In this document: positions 25,494 to 34,599 of the stretch, piece after piece
Layout of the letters: each line of letters starts with the position of its first letter
Numbering within the stretch: the first letter of the stretch is position 1
NCBI GenBank assembly: GCA_043774625.1
Contig: JAYVTG010000138.1
Location: 1-48,790, forward strand
Reading direction: 5' to 3'
Length of the DNA stretch: 48,790 nt
DNA from: JAAFIP01 sp043774625
GTDB taxonomy: Bacteria; Pseudomonadota; Gammaproteobacteria; Burkholderiales; Burkholderiaceae_C
The notes under the pieces: model-generated
What the model saw: only the letters and a program-made list of their open reading frames with translations
What the model was told of the DNA's origin: nothing
Databases searched by the model: none
Position numbers and translations under genes: made by a program

Positions 25494-25579
25494 GAAATTC
25501 CCCTTTAAGCAGTTTTGGTTTTTGCAGGTAATGAAAATTTACTAAACCCGAAATGATTATAGGACGCGAAACCCCGGAA

Positions 25580-28153
25580 CTATTTGCGCAATCCTTGCAA
25601 TTTAGAAAACGCATCGGCCATTGCAGACCCTTGCACCGATGGGCCTCGCGGTGGCTGTGCGTAGCCGCCACCGCGTTGGTCTCGCTGCCCTCTTTGATCG
25701 CGACTTGCACCTTCAAACCGGTTATCGCGCGGCGCATCCTTGCGCATGGGCGCTGCGTCCAGTTTCATCGTCAACGCAATCCGTTTGCGCGCCACGTCAA
25801 CTTCCACCACTTTTACTTTCACAATCTGCCCGGTTTTAACCACCTCGCGTGCGTCTTGGGTGAACCTGTGCGACAACTGGCTGACGTGTACCAAACCGTC
25901 TTGGTGCACGCCCAAGTCTACAAACGCGCCAAAGGCAGCGACGTTGCTCACGGTGCCTTCCAAAATCATGCCTTCGATGAGGTCTTTGATGTCTTCCACG
26001 CCGTCGTTAAAACGGGCCACGGCAAAGTCGGGGCGGGGGTCGCGGCCGGGCTTTTCCAGCTCGGTGAAGATGTCTTTGACGGTGATGGGGCCGAACTGAA
26101 CGCTGGCAAATTGCTCGGGTTTCAAGGCTTTCAACACGTCTGGGCGCCCCATCACCTGGTCGATGGGCTGCTTGACGTGCGCGAGCAGCTTTTCAATCAC
26201 CGGATAGGTTTCGGGGTGCACGCCGGTCATGTCCAGCGGGTTGCTGCCGCCGCGAATGCGTAAAAAACCTGCGCATTGCTCAAAGGTTTTTGCACCCAGA
26301 CCGCTGACCTCCAGCAACTGCTGGCGGGTGGCAAAAGCGCCATGCGTCTCGCGCCAGCGCACCACCGACTTGGCCACCGTGCCCGACAAACCCGACACAC
26401 GGCTGAGCAGCGGCGAGCTGGCCGTGTTCAGGTCTACGCCGACCGAGTTCACGCAGTCTTCCACCACGGCTTCCAGACTGCGGGCCAGGTCGCTTTGGCT
26501 CACGTCGTGTTGGTACTGACCTACGCCGATGGATTTGGGGTCGATTTTCACCAGTTCGGCCAACGGGTCTTGCAAGCGGCGGGCAATGCTGGCCGCGCCG
26601 CGCAGGCTCACGTCCACGTCGGGCATTTCTTGCGAAGCGTACTCGCTGGCGCTGTAGACGGAGGCGCCTGCTTCGCTGACGACGACTTTGGTGATTTTGC
26701 CGCTTCCAGGCTCCGTTCGGGCTGAGCCTGCCCTAGCCGCCCCTTCGACGAGCTCAGGATGAACGGAGCTGGCATTGCGTTTTTCTTGCTGCTTGATCAC
26801 ATCCGCAGCCAGTTTGTCTGTCTCTCTGCTGGCCGTTCCATTGCCAATGGCGATCAAATTCACGCCATGCTTCTCGCACAGCAAACCCAGCGTGTGCAGC
26901 GATCCGTCCCAGTCTTTGCGCGGCTCGTGGGGGTAGATGGTGGCGGTCTCCAGCAGTTTGCCGGTCGCGTCCACCACGGCCACCTTCACGCCGGTGCGAA
27001 TGCCAGGGTCTAGCCCCATCACCACGCGGGGGCCTGCGGGCGCGGCCAGCAGCAGGTCGCGCAGGTTGTCGCTAAACACCTTGATGGCGACTTTTTCTGC
27101 CGACTCGCGCAGGCGGGCGAACAGGTCGCGTTCCAGGCTCAGACTGAGCTTGACCTTCCATGTCCAGGCGACGGACTTGCGGATCACATCGTCACTGGCG
27201 CGAGATGCATGGCTCCAGCCCAGATGCAGGGCAATGCGAGCTTCAGCCAGGGAGATCGCGGGCCCTGTGGTCTTTGCGAGCCCTTCGACAAGCTCGGGGC
27301 GAACGGAGTTGCCTGAGCCTAGGTGAGCGGAGTTGCCCGAGCTGGTGTGAACTGTATTCGCTACATTTTTAGTAGCTGCTTGCGCACTATCTACGCTGGC
27401 CACCACCAGTTTTGCATCCAAAAACTCCAGCGAACGCCCCCTGAACACAGCCAAAGCCCGGTGCGAGGGCACGCGGCCTATCGGTTCGTCGTAGTCAAAG
27501 TAATCTCTAAATTTCGCTACGTCAGGGTTATTCTCATCCTTGCCAGCAATCAGTTTAGAGCTGAACAAACCTTCGGCCCACAGCCATTCACGCAGACTTT
27601 GCACCAGGGCCGCGTCTTCTGCCCAGCGCTCACTCAAAATGTCGCGCACACCGTCCAGCACGGCCTGCGGGGTGGAAAAGTCTGCCCCCGGCTTGCCATC
27701 GTCAAGCACTTGGGCGGGCTGGGTGTAAGCCGCAGCCTCGGCCAACGGGTCTAGCGTGGGGTTAGCAAACAGCTTGTCCGCCAGCGGCTCCATACCTACT
27801 TCGCGTGCTATTTGCCCCTTGGTACGGCGTTTTTGCTTGAACGGTAGGTAAATGTCTTCCAGCTCTTGCTTGGTGGGCGCGGCTTCAATGGCAGCGCGCA
27901 GCGCGGGTGTCAACTTGCCTTGCTCGTCAATGCTTTTGATGACCGACGCGCGCCGCTCGGCCAGCTCGCGCAGGTAGGTTAGCCGGTATTCCAGTTCGCG
28001 CAGTTGAATATCGTCCAGCCCGCCCGTGGCCTCTTTGCGGTAGCGCGCCACAAAGGGCACGGTAGCCCCGCCGTCCAGCAGGTCTACGGCCGCCCTCACC
28101 TGCTCGGGTTTTACTTTGATCTCAAAGGCGATTTGGTTAACGATGGCTTGCAT
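25580..28153 (-). CDS. tex: transcription accessory protein Tex, with repeat-derived inserts
   Basis: An RNA-binding Tex/RpoE-interacting type protein of 857 residues, against about 770-790 for typical members. The order is Tex_N helical domain (1-240), YqgF RNase H-like domain (VVMGLDPGIRTGVKVAVVD), HhH motifs (VDLNTASSPLLSRVSGLSG), and an S1 domain at about 730-800 (VSNVAAFGAFVDLGVHQDGL). A basic Arg/Gly-rich tail ends it. The excess length is explained by in-frame repeats: a 40-bp dispersed repeat at residues about 251-264 followed by an SVRPELVEG repeat, and an SVHPELVEG repeat at about 460-485 in the YqgF domain. The frame is intact, so the protein is probably made. Confidence 0.95.
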   Translation of the reverse strand: MQAIVNQIAFEIKVKPEQVRAAVDLLDGGATVPFVARYRKEATGGLDDIQLRELEYRLTYLRELAERRASVIKSIDEQGKLTPALRAAIEAAPTKQELEDIYLPFKQKRRTKGQIAREVGMEPLADKLFANPTLDPLAEAAAYTQPAQVLDDGKPGADFSTPQAVLDGVRDILSERWAEDAALVQSLREWLWAEGLFSSKLIAGKDENNPDVAKFRDYFDYDEPIGRVPSHRALAVFRGRSLEFLDAKLVVASVDSAQAATKNVANTVHTSSGNSAHLGSGNSVRPELVEGLAKTTGPAISLAEARIALHLGWSHASRASDDVIRKSVAWTWKVKLSLSLERDLFARLRESAEKVAIKVFSDNLRDLLLAAPAGPRVVMGLDPGIRTGVKVAVVDATGKLLETATIYPHEPRKDWDGSLHTLGLLCEKHGVNLIAIGNGTASRETDKLAADVIKQQEKRNASSVHPELVEGAARAGSARTEPGSGKITKVVVSEAGASVYSASEYASQEMPDVDVSLRGAASIARRLQDPLAELVKIDPKSIGVGQYQHDVSQSDLARSLEAVVEDCVNSVGVDLNTASSPLLSRVSGLSGTVAKSVVRWRETHGAFATRQQLLEVSGLGAKTFEQCAGFLRIRGGSNPLDMTGVHPETYPVIEKLLAHVKQPIDQVMGRPDVLKALKPEQFASVQFGPITVKDIFTELEKPGRDPRPDFAVARFNDGVEDIKDLIEGMILEGTVSNVAAFGAFVDLGVHQDGLVHVSQLSHRFTQDAREVVKTGQIVKVKVVEVDVARKRIALTMKLDAAPMRKDAPRDNRFEGASRDQRGQRDQRGGGYAQPPRGPSVQGSAMADAFSKLQGLRK
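26710..26769. repeat. PELVEG-type repeat inside tex (YqgF domain)
   Basis: Arms GCTCCGTTC (26710-26718) and GAACGGAGC (26761-26769) are exact complements and enclose cccttcgacgagctcagg, the widespread proteobacterial repeat that encodes VHPELVEG. It is read in frame by tex on the minus strand. Confidence 0.8.
27281..27345. repeat. PELVEG-type repeat with tandem tail inside tex
   Basis: cccttcgacaagctcggggc (27281-27300) followed by gaacgg encodes VRPELVEG on the minus strand. It is followed by two near-tandem GGAGTTGCC(T/C)GAGC units, giving a Ser/Gly-rich SSGNSAHLGSGNS segment. Confidence 0.75.
27360..27400 (-). repeat. 40-bp dispersed repeat, copy 10, inside tex
   Basis: Reads gctacatttttagtagctgc then ttgcgcactatctacgctggc. 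tex reads it in frame as ASVDSAQAATKNVA. It directly adjoins the PELVEG repeat. Confidence 0.85.
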
Positions 28154-28303
28154 AGTGTGTTTTCAAAACTCCAAGCGCGGGAGTGTGCCACACGTGAGCC
28201 ATCCGTGCCCCAAGTCAAAAATCACTTTATGGTAAGAAAACCGGTAACGGGTTGACTAAAGCGTAACCACCTTGCACCACCTTTCACCACCCGGAGACAA
28301 GCC

Positions 28304-29056
28304 ATGCTGTCACGCATTTTTCCACCCCATAGACTTGCTACACAATTAATAGCTGCTTGCGCAATATCCACGCTGGCATTGAACGTTTTTGCTGCTCAAA
28401 ACACCTGCGCAGCCAGTTCCACTGCTACCTTGACACCCGTGATCGAGCTGTACACGTCCCAAGGTTGCAGTTCCTGCCCACCGGCAGACGAATGGCTCAG
28501 CACCCTCAAAAAAGCCCAGCAAGACGGCAAAGTGGTGGCCCAGGCCTTTCACGTCAACTACTGGGACTACATCGGCTGGAAAGACCCTTTTGCCGCCCCC
28601 ACGCACACCATCCGTCAAAAGCAAATCTCGTCGGCCAACCGGCTGGACGGCATTTACACCCCGCAACTGGTCAAAAACGGTGTCACTGTGCGCGGTTATG
28701 AAGCGTCTTTGCAAAGCGCCGAGCCAGCGCGCGCGCAGTTGCAAATCCTTCAGGTCGGCGCTGACAGTTTTGAAGCCAGCGTCACCCCCACCGACTCACA
28801 AGCCGCGTGGACAGCCTATTTCACCGTCACCGAGCACGGCCACGTCAGCAAGGTCAGTGCTGGCGAGAACAAAGGCGAAACCTTGGCCAACAACTTTGTG
28901 GTGCGCCAGTTTGTGCCGCTGGGTAATTACAGCGGCGCGCAAAAACTGAAAATCAGCACCCTTCCAGCCGACAAAACCCACCCCAGGCAGATCAATCTGG
29001 TGGTGACCGATAGCAAAACCGGTAAACCCTTGCAGGCTGTTAGCGCGGGTTGCTAA
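28304..29056 (+). CDS. DUF1223 thioredoxin-like secreted protein
   Basis: A 250-residue protein of the DUF1223 family. It has a type I signal peptide, predicted cleaved after VFA at residue 30. The thioredoxin-like domain has its redox pair in SQGCSSCPPADEW (Cys55, Cys58) and the conserved FHVNYWDYIGWKDPF. Its role is probably periplasmic; the substrate is unknown. Residues 12-25 (ATQLIAACAISTLA), most of the hydrophobic core of the signal peptide, are encoded by a dispersed repeat. Ribosome binding site GGAGACAAGCC precedes the ATG. It is divergent from tex. Confidence 0.9.
   Translation: MLSRIFPPHRLATQLIAACAISTLALNVFAAQNTCAASSTATLTPVIELYTSQGCSSCPPADEWLSTLKKAQQDGKVVAQAFHVNYWDYIGWKDPFAAPTHTIRQKQISSANRLDGIYTPQLVKNGVTVRGYEASLQSAEPARAQLQILQVGADSFEASVTPTDSQAAWTAYFTVTEHGHVSKVSAGENKGETLANNFVVRQFVPLGNYSGAQKLKISTLPADKTHPRQINLVVTDSKTGKPLQAVSAGC
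28337..28377 (-). repeat. 40-bp dispersed repeat, copy 11, in a signal peptide
   Basis: Reads gctacacaattaatagctgc then ttgcgcaatatccacgctggc. It is in frame in the DUF1223 gene. Confidence 0.88.
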
Positions 29057-29090
29057 AGGCAAATGAAGCTGCACACCGCCCCAGGGCAGG

Positions 29091-30941
29091 TCACTGCTCA
29101 AAAGCGCCGATGTCAAAGGCCCCGGCTTTGGGTCTGGCTAGGGTGATGTCGAAATCATTTTTTACGATGGCCGATACAAGGCTTGAACCGGCATTGATGG
29201 CGGAACTACCGCTGGCCAAGCGAAAGTTGCTGCCAGCAGTTATAAAGTTGGGGTCAACTGACTTGGCTGCTAGGTCAAAAGCAGGTGCTGGGCCAGCGCC
29301 GTACCAAAGGTTGTTGCTAACGGTAGATGCCTTGAACGCGTAATTGCCGTTGCCGTTGTTGTAAATGGTCTTCACATTCGCCACAAATATGTTGTTTCGA
29401 ATGTCGTACATGCCCGCAGTTTGCGCGGTACTGTCATTGGTTAACATCGTGCCCGAAGCTTGGTTGCCCAAGATGCCGATGTTGTAGAAGGTGTTGTTGT
29501 ACAACTTGAAGTTGCTGAGCGCATCGTCGTTAAAGCGCACGCCAGAAAAGTCGGTGTTGTAAATCAGGTTGTTCCACACTGCGGTGTTGGCACCCGTACC
29601 TGCGACAAAGTTCAGGCCATGCTTGCCAATATCTCGGATTTCATTATGGTGAATGTCCAGGCGAATCACCGTTTTATAAAAAGCCTGCACCTGAATACCG
29701 TTGCCGCCTTTGATATTGGCAAACACGTTGTACGCAATCTCATAACTACCGCCGCCACCGATATAAATACCGTGGTTTTCAAGACTCGTATTGGCATCGG
29801 GCGTATCGTAAATGTCGTGCCCATAGTTGCCCACCCAAAAATTACCCTCGCCCGAGCCGGCAATTGCGCCGCCCCGACAAAGCGTAATGTTGAGGCAGCT
29901 AAAACCAGTCATTTCGTTGTTCACCACCCGCCAGTTCGCGCCGAGCGGGTTATCTTCGGCTCTTTGTGTGTTGACCGCACCGTCGGCAAAGCCGGATTCA
30001 ATTTTGAGGTTGGTCACATTGATCCATGCGCCCTTGCCTTGTAGCTGGCGTGTTGAGTCTGCCGAGCTAAAACCTCCGCCAAACACGCCGGTGCCCGAGT
30101 TGCTACGGTCAACGAATGCAGTTTCTCCAGGGTAGCCCATAAACGTAATCGGGCCAGAGCTGGTACCTCCACCCTCTGGGCAATTAGTGCCCACCGGGCA
30201 ACCCGACTTATTGAGTGCATCGACAAAGAAACCTTCGTCATTGATTTGGTTGGCTGAGCCGACGGTGGCGTAACTGCCACCCCGCATCACCACAAAATCT
30301 CCCGCACGCAATCGCCCCCAGGCCCCCGTGGTGGAAGCTGGGACGATGGCAAAAGCAAGCGTCAAGCCTGCGGGCTTTTGCACAGTTTTAAAGGGATCAC
30401 TGAAACCGCCACCGGTATTGGTCGTTGCGGTATCGACACCATTGACAGGGTCAACAAAATAGATATTGCCGGGATTCACGGTGAAAGACAGGTCTGTGTT
30501 GGACACAACACCGCCAACCACCACCTTAATGGGCAGCTTGGCGCCAGACGCAGGATTACCTATGGCTCCAATTTGCACTGTAATCCTGCCGATATCTGGT
30601 CGGGCCCTGGCGATACCCAGCGAACGGTAGTGGTCAACCTCCACATCGTTGATAAATACTTTGACGCTGGTACCCAGACCAGATGAACCAAAGTTTTTAC
30701 CAAAAATCGACAGGTAAATGCCCTTGTTGTTTTCACCACCGCTGTTGGGGCCAGACGTGATGTCGGTATACAAAATCAAGGGTGCACCTTCAATAGGCGG
30801 TGCACCCGTTGGGCTAGTAGACCCCGGTTCGACTGGTGTCGCTCCAGTGCTTAATGTGCCACCACCTCCTCCACACGCCACGAGTGCACAGCAAACGGAA
30901 AGCGCTAGTAAAATGCGCAACAAATGCGTGGATAGTTGCAT
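29091..30941 (-). CDS. IPT/TIG and parallel beta-helix lipoprotein
   Basis: A 616-residue surface or periplasmic lipoprotein. The signal peptide ends in the lipobox LVACGGGGG (Cys about 23), followed by a Gly/Thr/Pro linker. An IPT/TIG-like Ig fold covers about 50-150 (IYLSIFGKNFGSSGLG). A right-handed parallel beta-helix covers about 180-600, with rungs such as NEIRDIGKHGLNFVAGTG and VWNNLIYNTDFSGVRFND. Such folds bind or cleave polysaccharides, but I see no certain catalytic motif. It is the last gene of the 32.7-29.1 kb operon and ends 35 bp from the convergent DUF1223 gene. Confidence 0.85.
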   Translation of the reverse strand: MQLSTHLLRILLALSVCCALVACGGGGGTLSTGATPVEPGSTSPTGAPPIEGAPLILYTDITSGPNSGGENNKGIYLSIFGKNFGSSGLGTSVKVFINDVEVDHYRSLGIARARPDIGRITVQIGAIGNPASGAKLPIKVVVGGVVSNTDLSFTVNPGNIYFVDPVNGVDTATTNTGGGFSDPFKTVQKPAGLTLAFAIVPASTTGAWGRLRAGDFVVMRGGSYATVGSANQINDEGFFVDALNKSGCPVGTNCPEGGGTSSGPITFMGYPGETAFVDRSNSGTGVFGGGFSSADSTRQLQGKGAWINVTNLKIESGFADGAVNTQRAEDNPLGANWRVVNNEMTGFSCLNITLCRGGAIAGSGEGNFWVGNYGHDIYDTPDANTSLENHGIYIGGGGSYEIAYNVFANIKGGNGIQVQAFYKTVIRLDIHHNEIRDIGKHGLNFVAGTGANTAVWNNLIYNTDFSGVRFNDDALSNFKLYNNTFYNIGILGNQASGTMLTNDSTAQTAGMYDIRNNIFVANVKTIYNNGNGNYAFKASTVSNNLWYGAGPAPAFDLAAKSVDPNFITAGSNFRLASGSSAINAGSSLVSAIVKNDFDITLARPKAGAFDIGAFEQ

Positions 30942-30971
30942 TTAAGCCTACTTGAATAAATTACAAATTGA

Positions 30972-31805
30972 TCATCGCAAATAAGCATCGACGTTAAAGC
31001 TGTTGACGTCGCCTGCAGCTCTTTTCGTCACCGAAAGCGGCTTAGTTATCACCTCATAGGGGTATTGCGGCGTCATCGTTGGGGGCGTCATCCTCAAGTA
31101 AAGAGTCGTTGGGCTGCCCTGTAAGTCAGTTAATACTTTAGTATTTTCATACACGCATATCTCTATTCCGTCGACGATTGTCGTTCCGGGGAGCAAATTT
31201 GGCATGCACAGCAATTTGATGTTGTTCACCGTTTTCGGCACCGTATATAGGGTGCCGTCTTTGGACTTGTTGGATTCAAGATAAGGTAAGAGGTCTGATG
31301 GTATGTCTTCAGTAGTAACAGTTTTCTCTCCGTTTACAACGTCAATAGTTGTGACTTTTTCTTTATGGGTCAGTTGCAGGTTGTAGCCGGACACCTTGGT
31401 AAAAGTGGCTTCACAGCCGTTCTCCATAGTCATCCTCTCCAGGCTAAATTCATAGCCGACTTCTGTCTTTTTCAAATAAGATTTCCCGTCTGTGACGACG
31501 GTTTCCTTTGACATATAAAAATCTGCAGGCACTTTTGGAAATGGCTTGACAGGAAGCTTCTTTAGTTCCGCAACGACAACACACAAGTCATAAACTAACT
31601 TGGGCCACAAGAATGGTCCGTCTGGTGGTTCAGGGCGGGTGACGGTGACGGCCTCGTAGGTCAACCCCCCAGCAGCAGGCTCATTTCCTGCTGCTCCACC
31701 TTTATCACAAGCGATAAGCACAAAGCTTATCAAAAAACCAAACGCTGGACGGAGACTTGACTGCGCTGTCGCAGACTTACGTGTTGCAGGTTTTGATGTA
31801 GCCAT
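30972..31805 (-). CDS. predicted lipoprotein
   Basis: A protein of about 277 residues with a basic N-terminus, hydrophobic segment FGFLISFVLIAC and lipobox LIAC, followed by DKGG (Asp at +2 may favour inner-membrane retention). The mature part is beta-rich without a recognised family. The start at the ATG at 31805 is preferred; a TTG at 31817 is also possible. It lies between the OmpA-like gene (15 bp upstream) and the beta-helix lipoprotein gene (30 bp downstream) in one operon. Confidence 0.75.
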   Translation of the reverse strand: MATSKPATRKSATAQSSLRPAFGFLISFVLIACDKGGAAGNEPAAGGLTYEAVTVTRPEPPDGPFLWPKLVYDLCVVVAELKKLPVKPFPKVPADFYMSKETVVTDGKSYLKKTEVGYEFSLERMTMENGCEATFTKVSGYNLQLTHKEKVTTIDVVNGEKTVTTEDIPSDLLPYLESNKSKDGTLYTVPKTVNNIKLLCMPNLLPGTTIVDGIEICVYENTKVLTDLQGSPTTLYLRMTPPTMTPQYPYEVITKPLSVTKRAAGDVNSFNVDAYLR

Positions 31806-31820
31806 TGCACTGCTCAAGTG

Positions 31821-32705
31821 CTACTTTTGCTTGACCAGCTCTACCCGGCGATTTTTTGCGCGGCCATCATCGTTGCGGTTATCGGCCACGGGTGTCTCGC
31901 TGCCAAAACCCTTGGCTTGTAGGCGTTTGGTGTCAATTCCGCTAGCCACTAGCGCCTTCATCACGCTTTGCGCACGCGCTTCAGACAATGTTTTATTGGC
32001 TGGTGCTTGCCCAACGTTATCGGTGTGTCCATCTATAGAAATTCGCAAGGCACTGTCTTTCTTAAGCAAAGCCACGACCTCGTCGACAGTGGGCTTGGCG
32101 TCGGGTTTTAAGTCCGCCTTGTTATTGTCAAAGTTGATATAGATCGTAGCGATTCCGGTTTTTTGAATCGACTCGGCCAGTTGCCCCGCAGTGACGCTTT
32201 GTTGCATGGGTTTTTCTTCAACAAACAACAGGTCGTACTGTTCGTTGCCGTCATTGCCAAGAAAAATCCAGATTTTTGCCCCATTCTTATTCACTTCAAA
32301 TATTTGCTGGCTGTTGTAGTAGGTATCAACAACCTGGGTTACCCTGCGTCCGCCCAACGACTTAACCGCGTTCTCATAGTTTCTCAATATCGCTAGCGCA
32401 CCCGCGGGTTTGTCGCTTTGGTATTTTATTATTGTCACCTTCCCTTCAATGATTGCCTGTCCCTTATCGTTAAAGCCTGGATTCGCACTGGTGCACGCCT
32501 TTCCGGCAGACGAACAGTAGTACTCATAATTTTTTTCGTTCTCCAACGCGCTACCAAATCCAATATCTTGGCGGTAGGTAATTTTGTAACCCGGCATGCC
32601 GCTGAGCAGCGGGTGGTCTTTTTCTCCGGCAGCGAATACGACACCTGCTTGAAAACTTAACAAAAATAAACTGATAGCGATACATTTGCGAAAAATATGT
32701 TTCAT
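31821..32705 (-). CDS. OmpA family outer-membrane protein
   Basis: A 294-residue protein. It has a signal peptide (CIAISLFLLSFQAGVVFA), then a DUF4892-like N-terminal region. A C-terminal OmpA peptidoglycan-binding domain starts at about residue 180 (INFDNNKADLKPDA, SIDGHTDNVGQAPANKTLSE, NDDGRAKNRRVEL). The NxxLSxxRA-type and NRRVE signatures are intact. The start was moved to MKHIFRK at 32705, which has GGGAG upstream and gives a normal signal peptide. It heads the three-gene envelope operon. It likely anchors the outer membrane to the wall. Confidence 0.9.
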   Translation of the reverse strand: MKHIFRKCIAISLFLLSFQAGVVFAAGEKDHPLLSGMPGYKITYRQDIGFGSALENEKNYEYYCSSAGKACTSANPGFNDKGQAIIEGKVTIIKYQSDKPAGALAILRNYENAVKSLGGRRVTQVVDTYYNSQQIFEVNKNGAKIWIFLGNDGNEQYDLLFVEEKPMQQSVTAGQLAESIQKTGIATIYINFDNNKADLKPDAKPTVDEVVALLKKDSALRISIDGHTDNVGQAPANKTLSEARAQSVMKALVASGIDTKRLQAKGFGSETPVADNRNDDGRAKNRRVELVKQK

Positions 32706-32944
32706 GTGAACTCCCTGAATGACAATTATTTTAGGAGGAAGCACCAAAATTTATTCGTAATCTCTGGGTGCTATTTTGAAAGCAAAGGTTAAATAGATAG
32801 TGGACCAACCTCATTACCCCTAGCTTGTAACGCTTGTCTTTCGGCAGCGATTTTTTAGATCAATCTAGTTTCGTTTGCGCACGCAAGCTAGGGTGTGCCA
32901 GTGCATGCGACAATTCGCACAACCTAACAAAATATGAGGATTCC

Positions 32945-33742
32945 ATGGGATTTTTAACAGGTAAAAAACTGCTCATCACCGGCGTGCTGAGCAACCGTTC
33001 CATCGCCTACGGCATTGCCAAGTCTTGCCGCGCTCAAGGAGCTGAGCTGGCCTTTAGCTATGTGGGTGAGCGCTTTAAAGACCGCACTACCGAATTTGCT
33101 GCCGACTTTGACAGCAAGCTGATTTTTGACTGTGACGTGGGCAGTGACGAGCAAATTGCGCACATGTTTACCGACCTGTCCACCACCTGGCCCACGTTTG
33201 ACGGCTTTGTACACGCCATTGGCTTTGCCCCGCGCGAGGCAATTGCTGGCGACTTTTTGGATGGCCTTTCGCGTGACGCCTACAAGATCGCGCACGACAT
33301 CAGCGCCTACAGCTTCCCCGGTATGGCCAAGGCGGCGCTGCCTTACCTGAACGACAAATCTGCCCTGCTCACCCTCACTTACCTGGGCGCAGAGCGCGTC
33401 GTACCCAACTACAACACCATGGGTCTGGCCAAAGCGTCGCTGGAAGCGTCGGTGCGTTACCTGGCCGAGTCGCTGGGCAGCAAAAAACGCGGCATGCGGG
33501 TCAACGGTATCAGCGCTGGGCCGATCAAAACCCTGGCAGCCAGCGGCATCAAAGGCTTTGGAAAAATTTTAAGCGCTGTCTCTGAAAACTCCCCCATCCG
33601 CCGCAACGTGACGATTGAAGACGTTGGCAACGTAGCCGCTTTTTTGCTGAGCGACCTGGCCGCCGGCGTGAGCGCCGAGATTACCTATGTGGACGGTGGT
33701 TTTAGCAATGTGGTGGGCGGGATTGCAGAGGCGGGGGAATAA
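32945..33742 (+). CDS. fabI: enoyl-[acyl-carrier-protein] reductase FabI
   Basis: The NADH-dependent enoyl-ACP reductase of the fatty acid elongation cycle, 265 residues. It is an SDR-fold protein with the FabI start MGFLTGKKLLITGVLSNRSIAYGIA split as MGFLTGKKLLITGV and SNRSIAYGIA. The catalytic Tyr-x6-Lys lies in NYNTMGLAKASLE. The start was set at the ATG at 32945 with GAGG upstream, because the longer frame precedes the conserved N-terminus. Monocistronic. The 5' flank 32748-32944 is A+T-rich, and I could not fix a promoter. Confidence 0.96.
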   Translation: MGFLTGKKLLITGVLSNRSIAYGIAKSCRAQGAELAFSYVGERFKDRTTEFAADFDSKLIFDCDVGSDEQIAHMFTDLSTTWPTFDGFVHAIGFAPREAIAGDFLDGLSRDAYKIAHDISAYSFPGMAKAALPYLNDKSALLTLTYLGAERVVPNYNTMGLAKASLEASVRYLAESLGSKKRGMRVNGISAGPIKTLAASGIKGFGKILSAVSENSPIRRNVTIEDVGNVAAFLLSDLAAGVSAEITYVDGGFSNVVGGIAEAGE

Positions 33743-33779
33743 CTTCCCTGATTTTTGGTGTAGTGCCAAGCGGCTACAC

Positions 33780-33820
33780 GCTACATTTTTAGTAGCTGCG
33801 TACGCAATATCTACGCTGAC
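33780..33820 (-). repeat. 40-bp dispersed repeat, copy 12, ending at the GNAT stop
   Basis: Reads gctacatttttagtagctgc then gtacgcaatatctacgctgac. Its last base is the first base of the cta (TAG) stop of the GNAT gene at 33820-33822. Confidence 0.85.
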
Positions 33821-34575
33821 TAGCAGCGTTTTACGCCGCTTTTACTCCAGTATTCATACACCCAAGCCGTGGTAAAGCCTGCGCGCTTGTACAGCGCCTG
33901 CGCAGCCGGGTTGTTGGCTTCTACCTGCAAAAAAACTTGGCTATAACCATGGTCAATAGCCGTCTGCGCTAACCCGGCCAGCACCCTGCCCGCCAAGCCT
34001 TGGCCACGGTGGCTTTGCGCGGTGCGCATGCCATGCACGCTGGCCCAGCCGTGGCTGAACGACGCTGCACCGCCCGCCACCGTGCTGCCTGCTTCGCGCA
34101 CACTCGCGTAAACGTTGCTGGTGGAACGTGAAAGGCTTGTGACCCGGCTGGCTCCATCTACAGGGTCAAAGCCTTCGCCCAGAAACAGGGCTGTCCAGGC
34201 GGTGCCAGGGGTGTCGGCTACGTCAGCGATGGATTGGTTGGTTACCCGACGCATGGCTTGAACAGTGGCGGTTTGAACCCAGGTCGGTTTTTCAGCCAAA
34301 TAGCCTCGCCGCTCAAGCTCCGCTCGCAGATCATCAAAACAAGCATTGGTCGCCAACCTGAAAATCGCTGGCAAATCCCGTGTCGCATACGTAGCTTCAA
34401 TCCGCTCAACCACACCCATATCTGCCGACACATGCTCCAGTGGAACTGCACTTTTGGCGCGGCCAATGCTTCCGTTATCAAACGCTAACAGCCAACCGTC
34501 CTGCTCCGTTACGAGCTTGGGCGATACAGCGGCGATGGTGGCGCGTTCTATGGCTTCAACAATTTGTACGAGCAT
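33820..34575 (-). CDS. GNAT family N-acetyltransferase
   Basis: A 251-residue acetyltransferase. The acetyl-CoA-binding motif A is in the C-terminal half (SHRGQGLAGRVLAGLAQTA), and motif B follows as QVEANNPAAQALYKRAGF. The N-terminal 100 residues are an extra, diverged GNAT-like half. Substrate unknown. It diverges from the toxin-antitoxin pair, sharing a 48-bp intergenic region. Confidence 0.87.
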   Translation of the reverse strand: MLVQIVEAIERATIAAVSPKLVTEQDGWLLAFDNGSIGRAKSAVPLEHVSADMGVVERIEATYATRDLPAIFRLATNACFDDLRAELERRGYLAEKPTWVQTATVQAMRRVTNQSIADVADTPGTAWTALFLGEGFDPVDGASRVTSLSRSTSNVYASVREAGSTVAGGAASFSHGWASVHGMRTAQSHRGQGLAGRVLAGLAQTAIDHGYSQVFLQVEANNPAAQALYKRAGFTTAWVYEYWSKSGVKRC

Positions 34576-34599
34576 GACGAATCTGAGTTATCGGTGGAC

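Noticed and set aside
26165..26195. GTGCGCGAGCAGCTTTTCAAT in tex, resembling the 40-bp repeat
   Set aside because: Only the middle matches, the flanks do not, and the residues (LLAHVKQP) fit normal Tex sequence.
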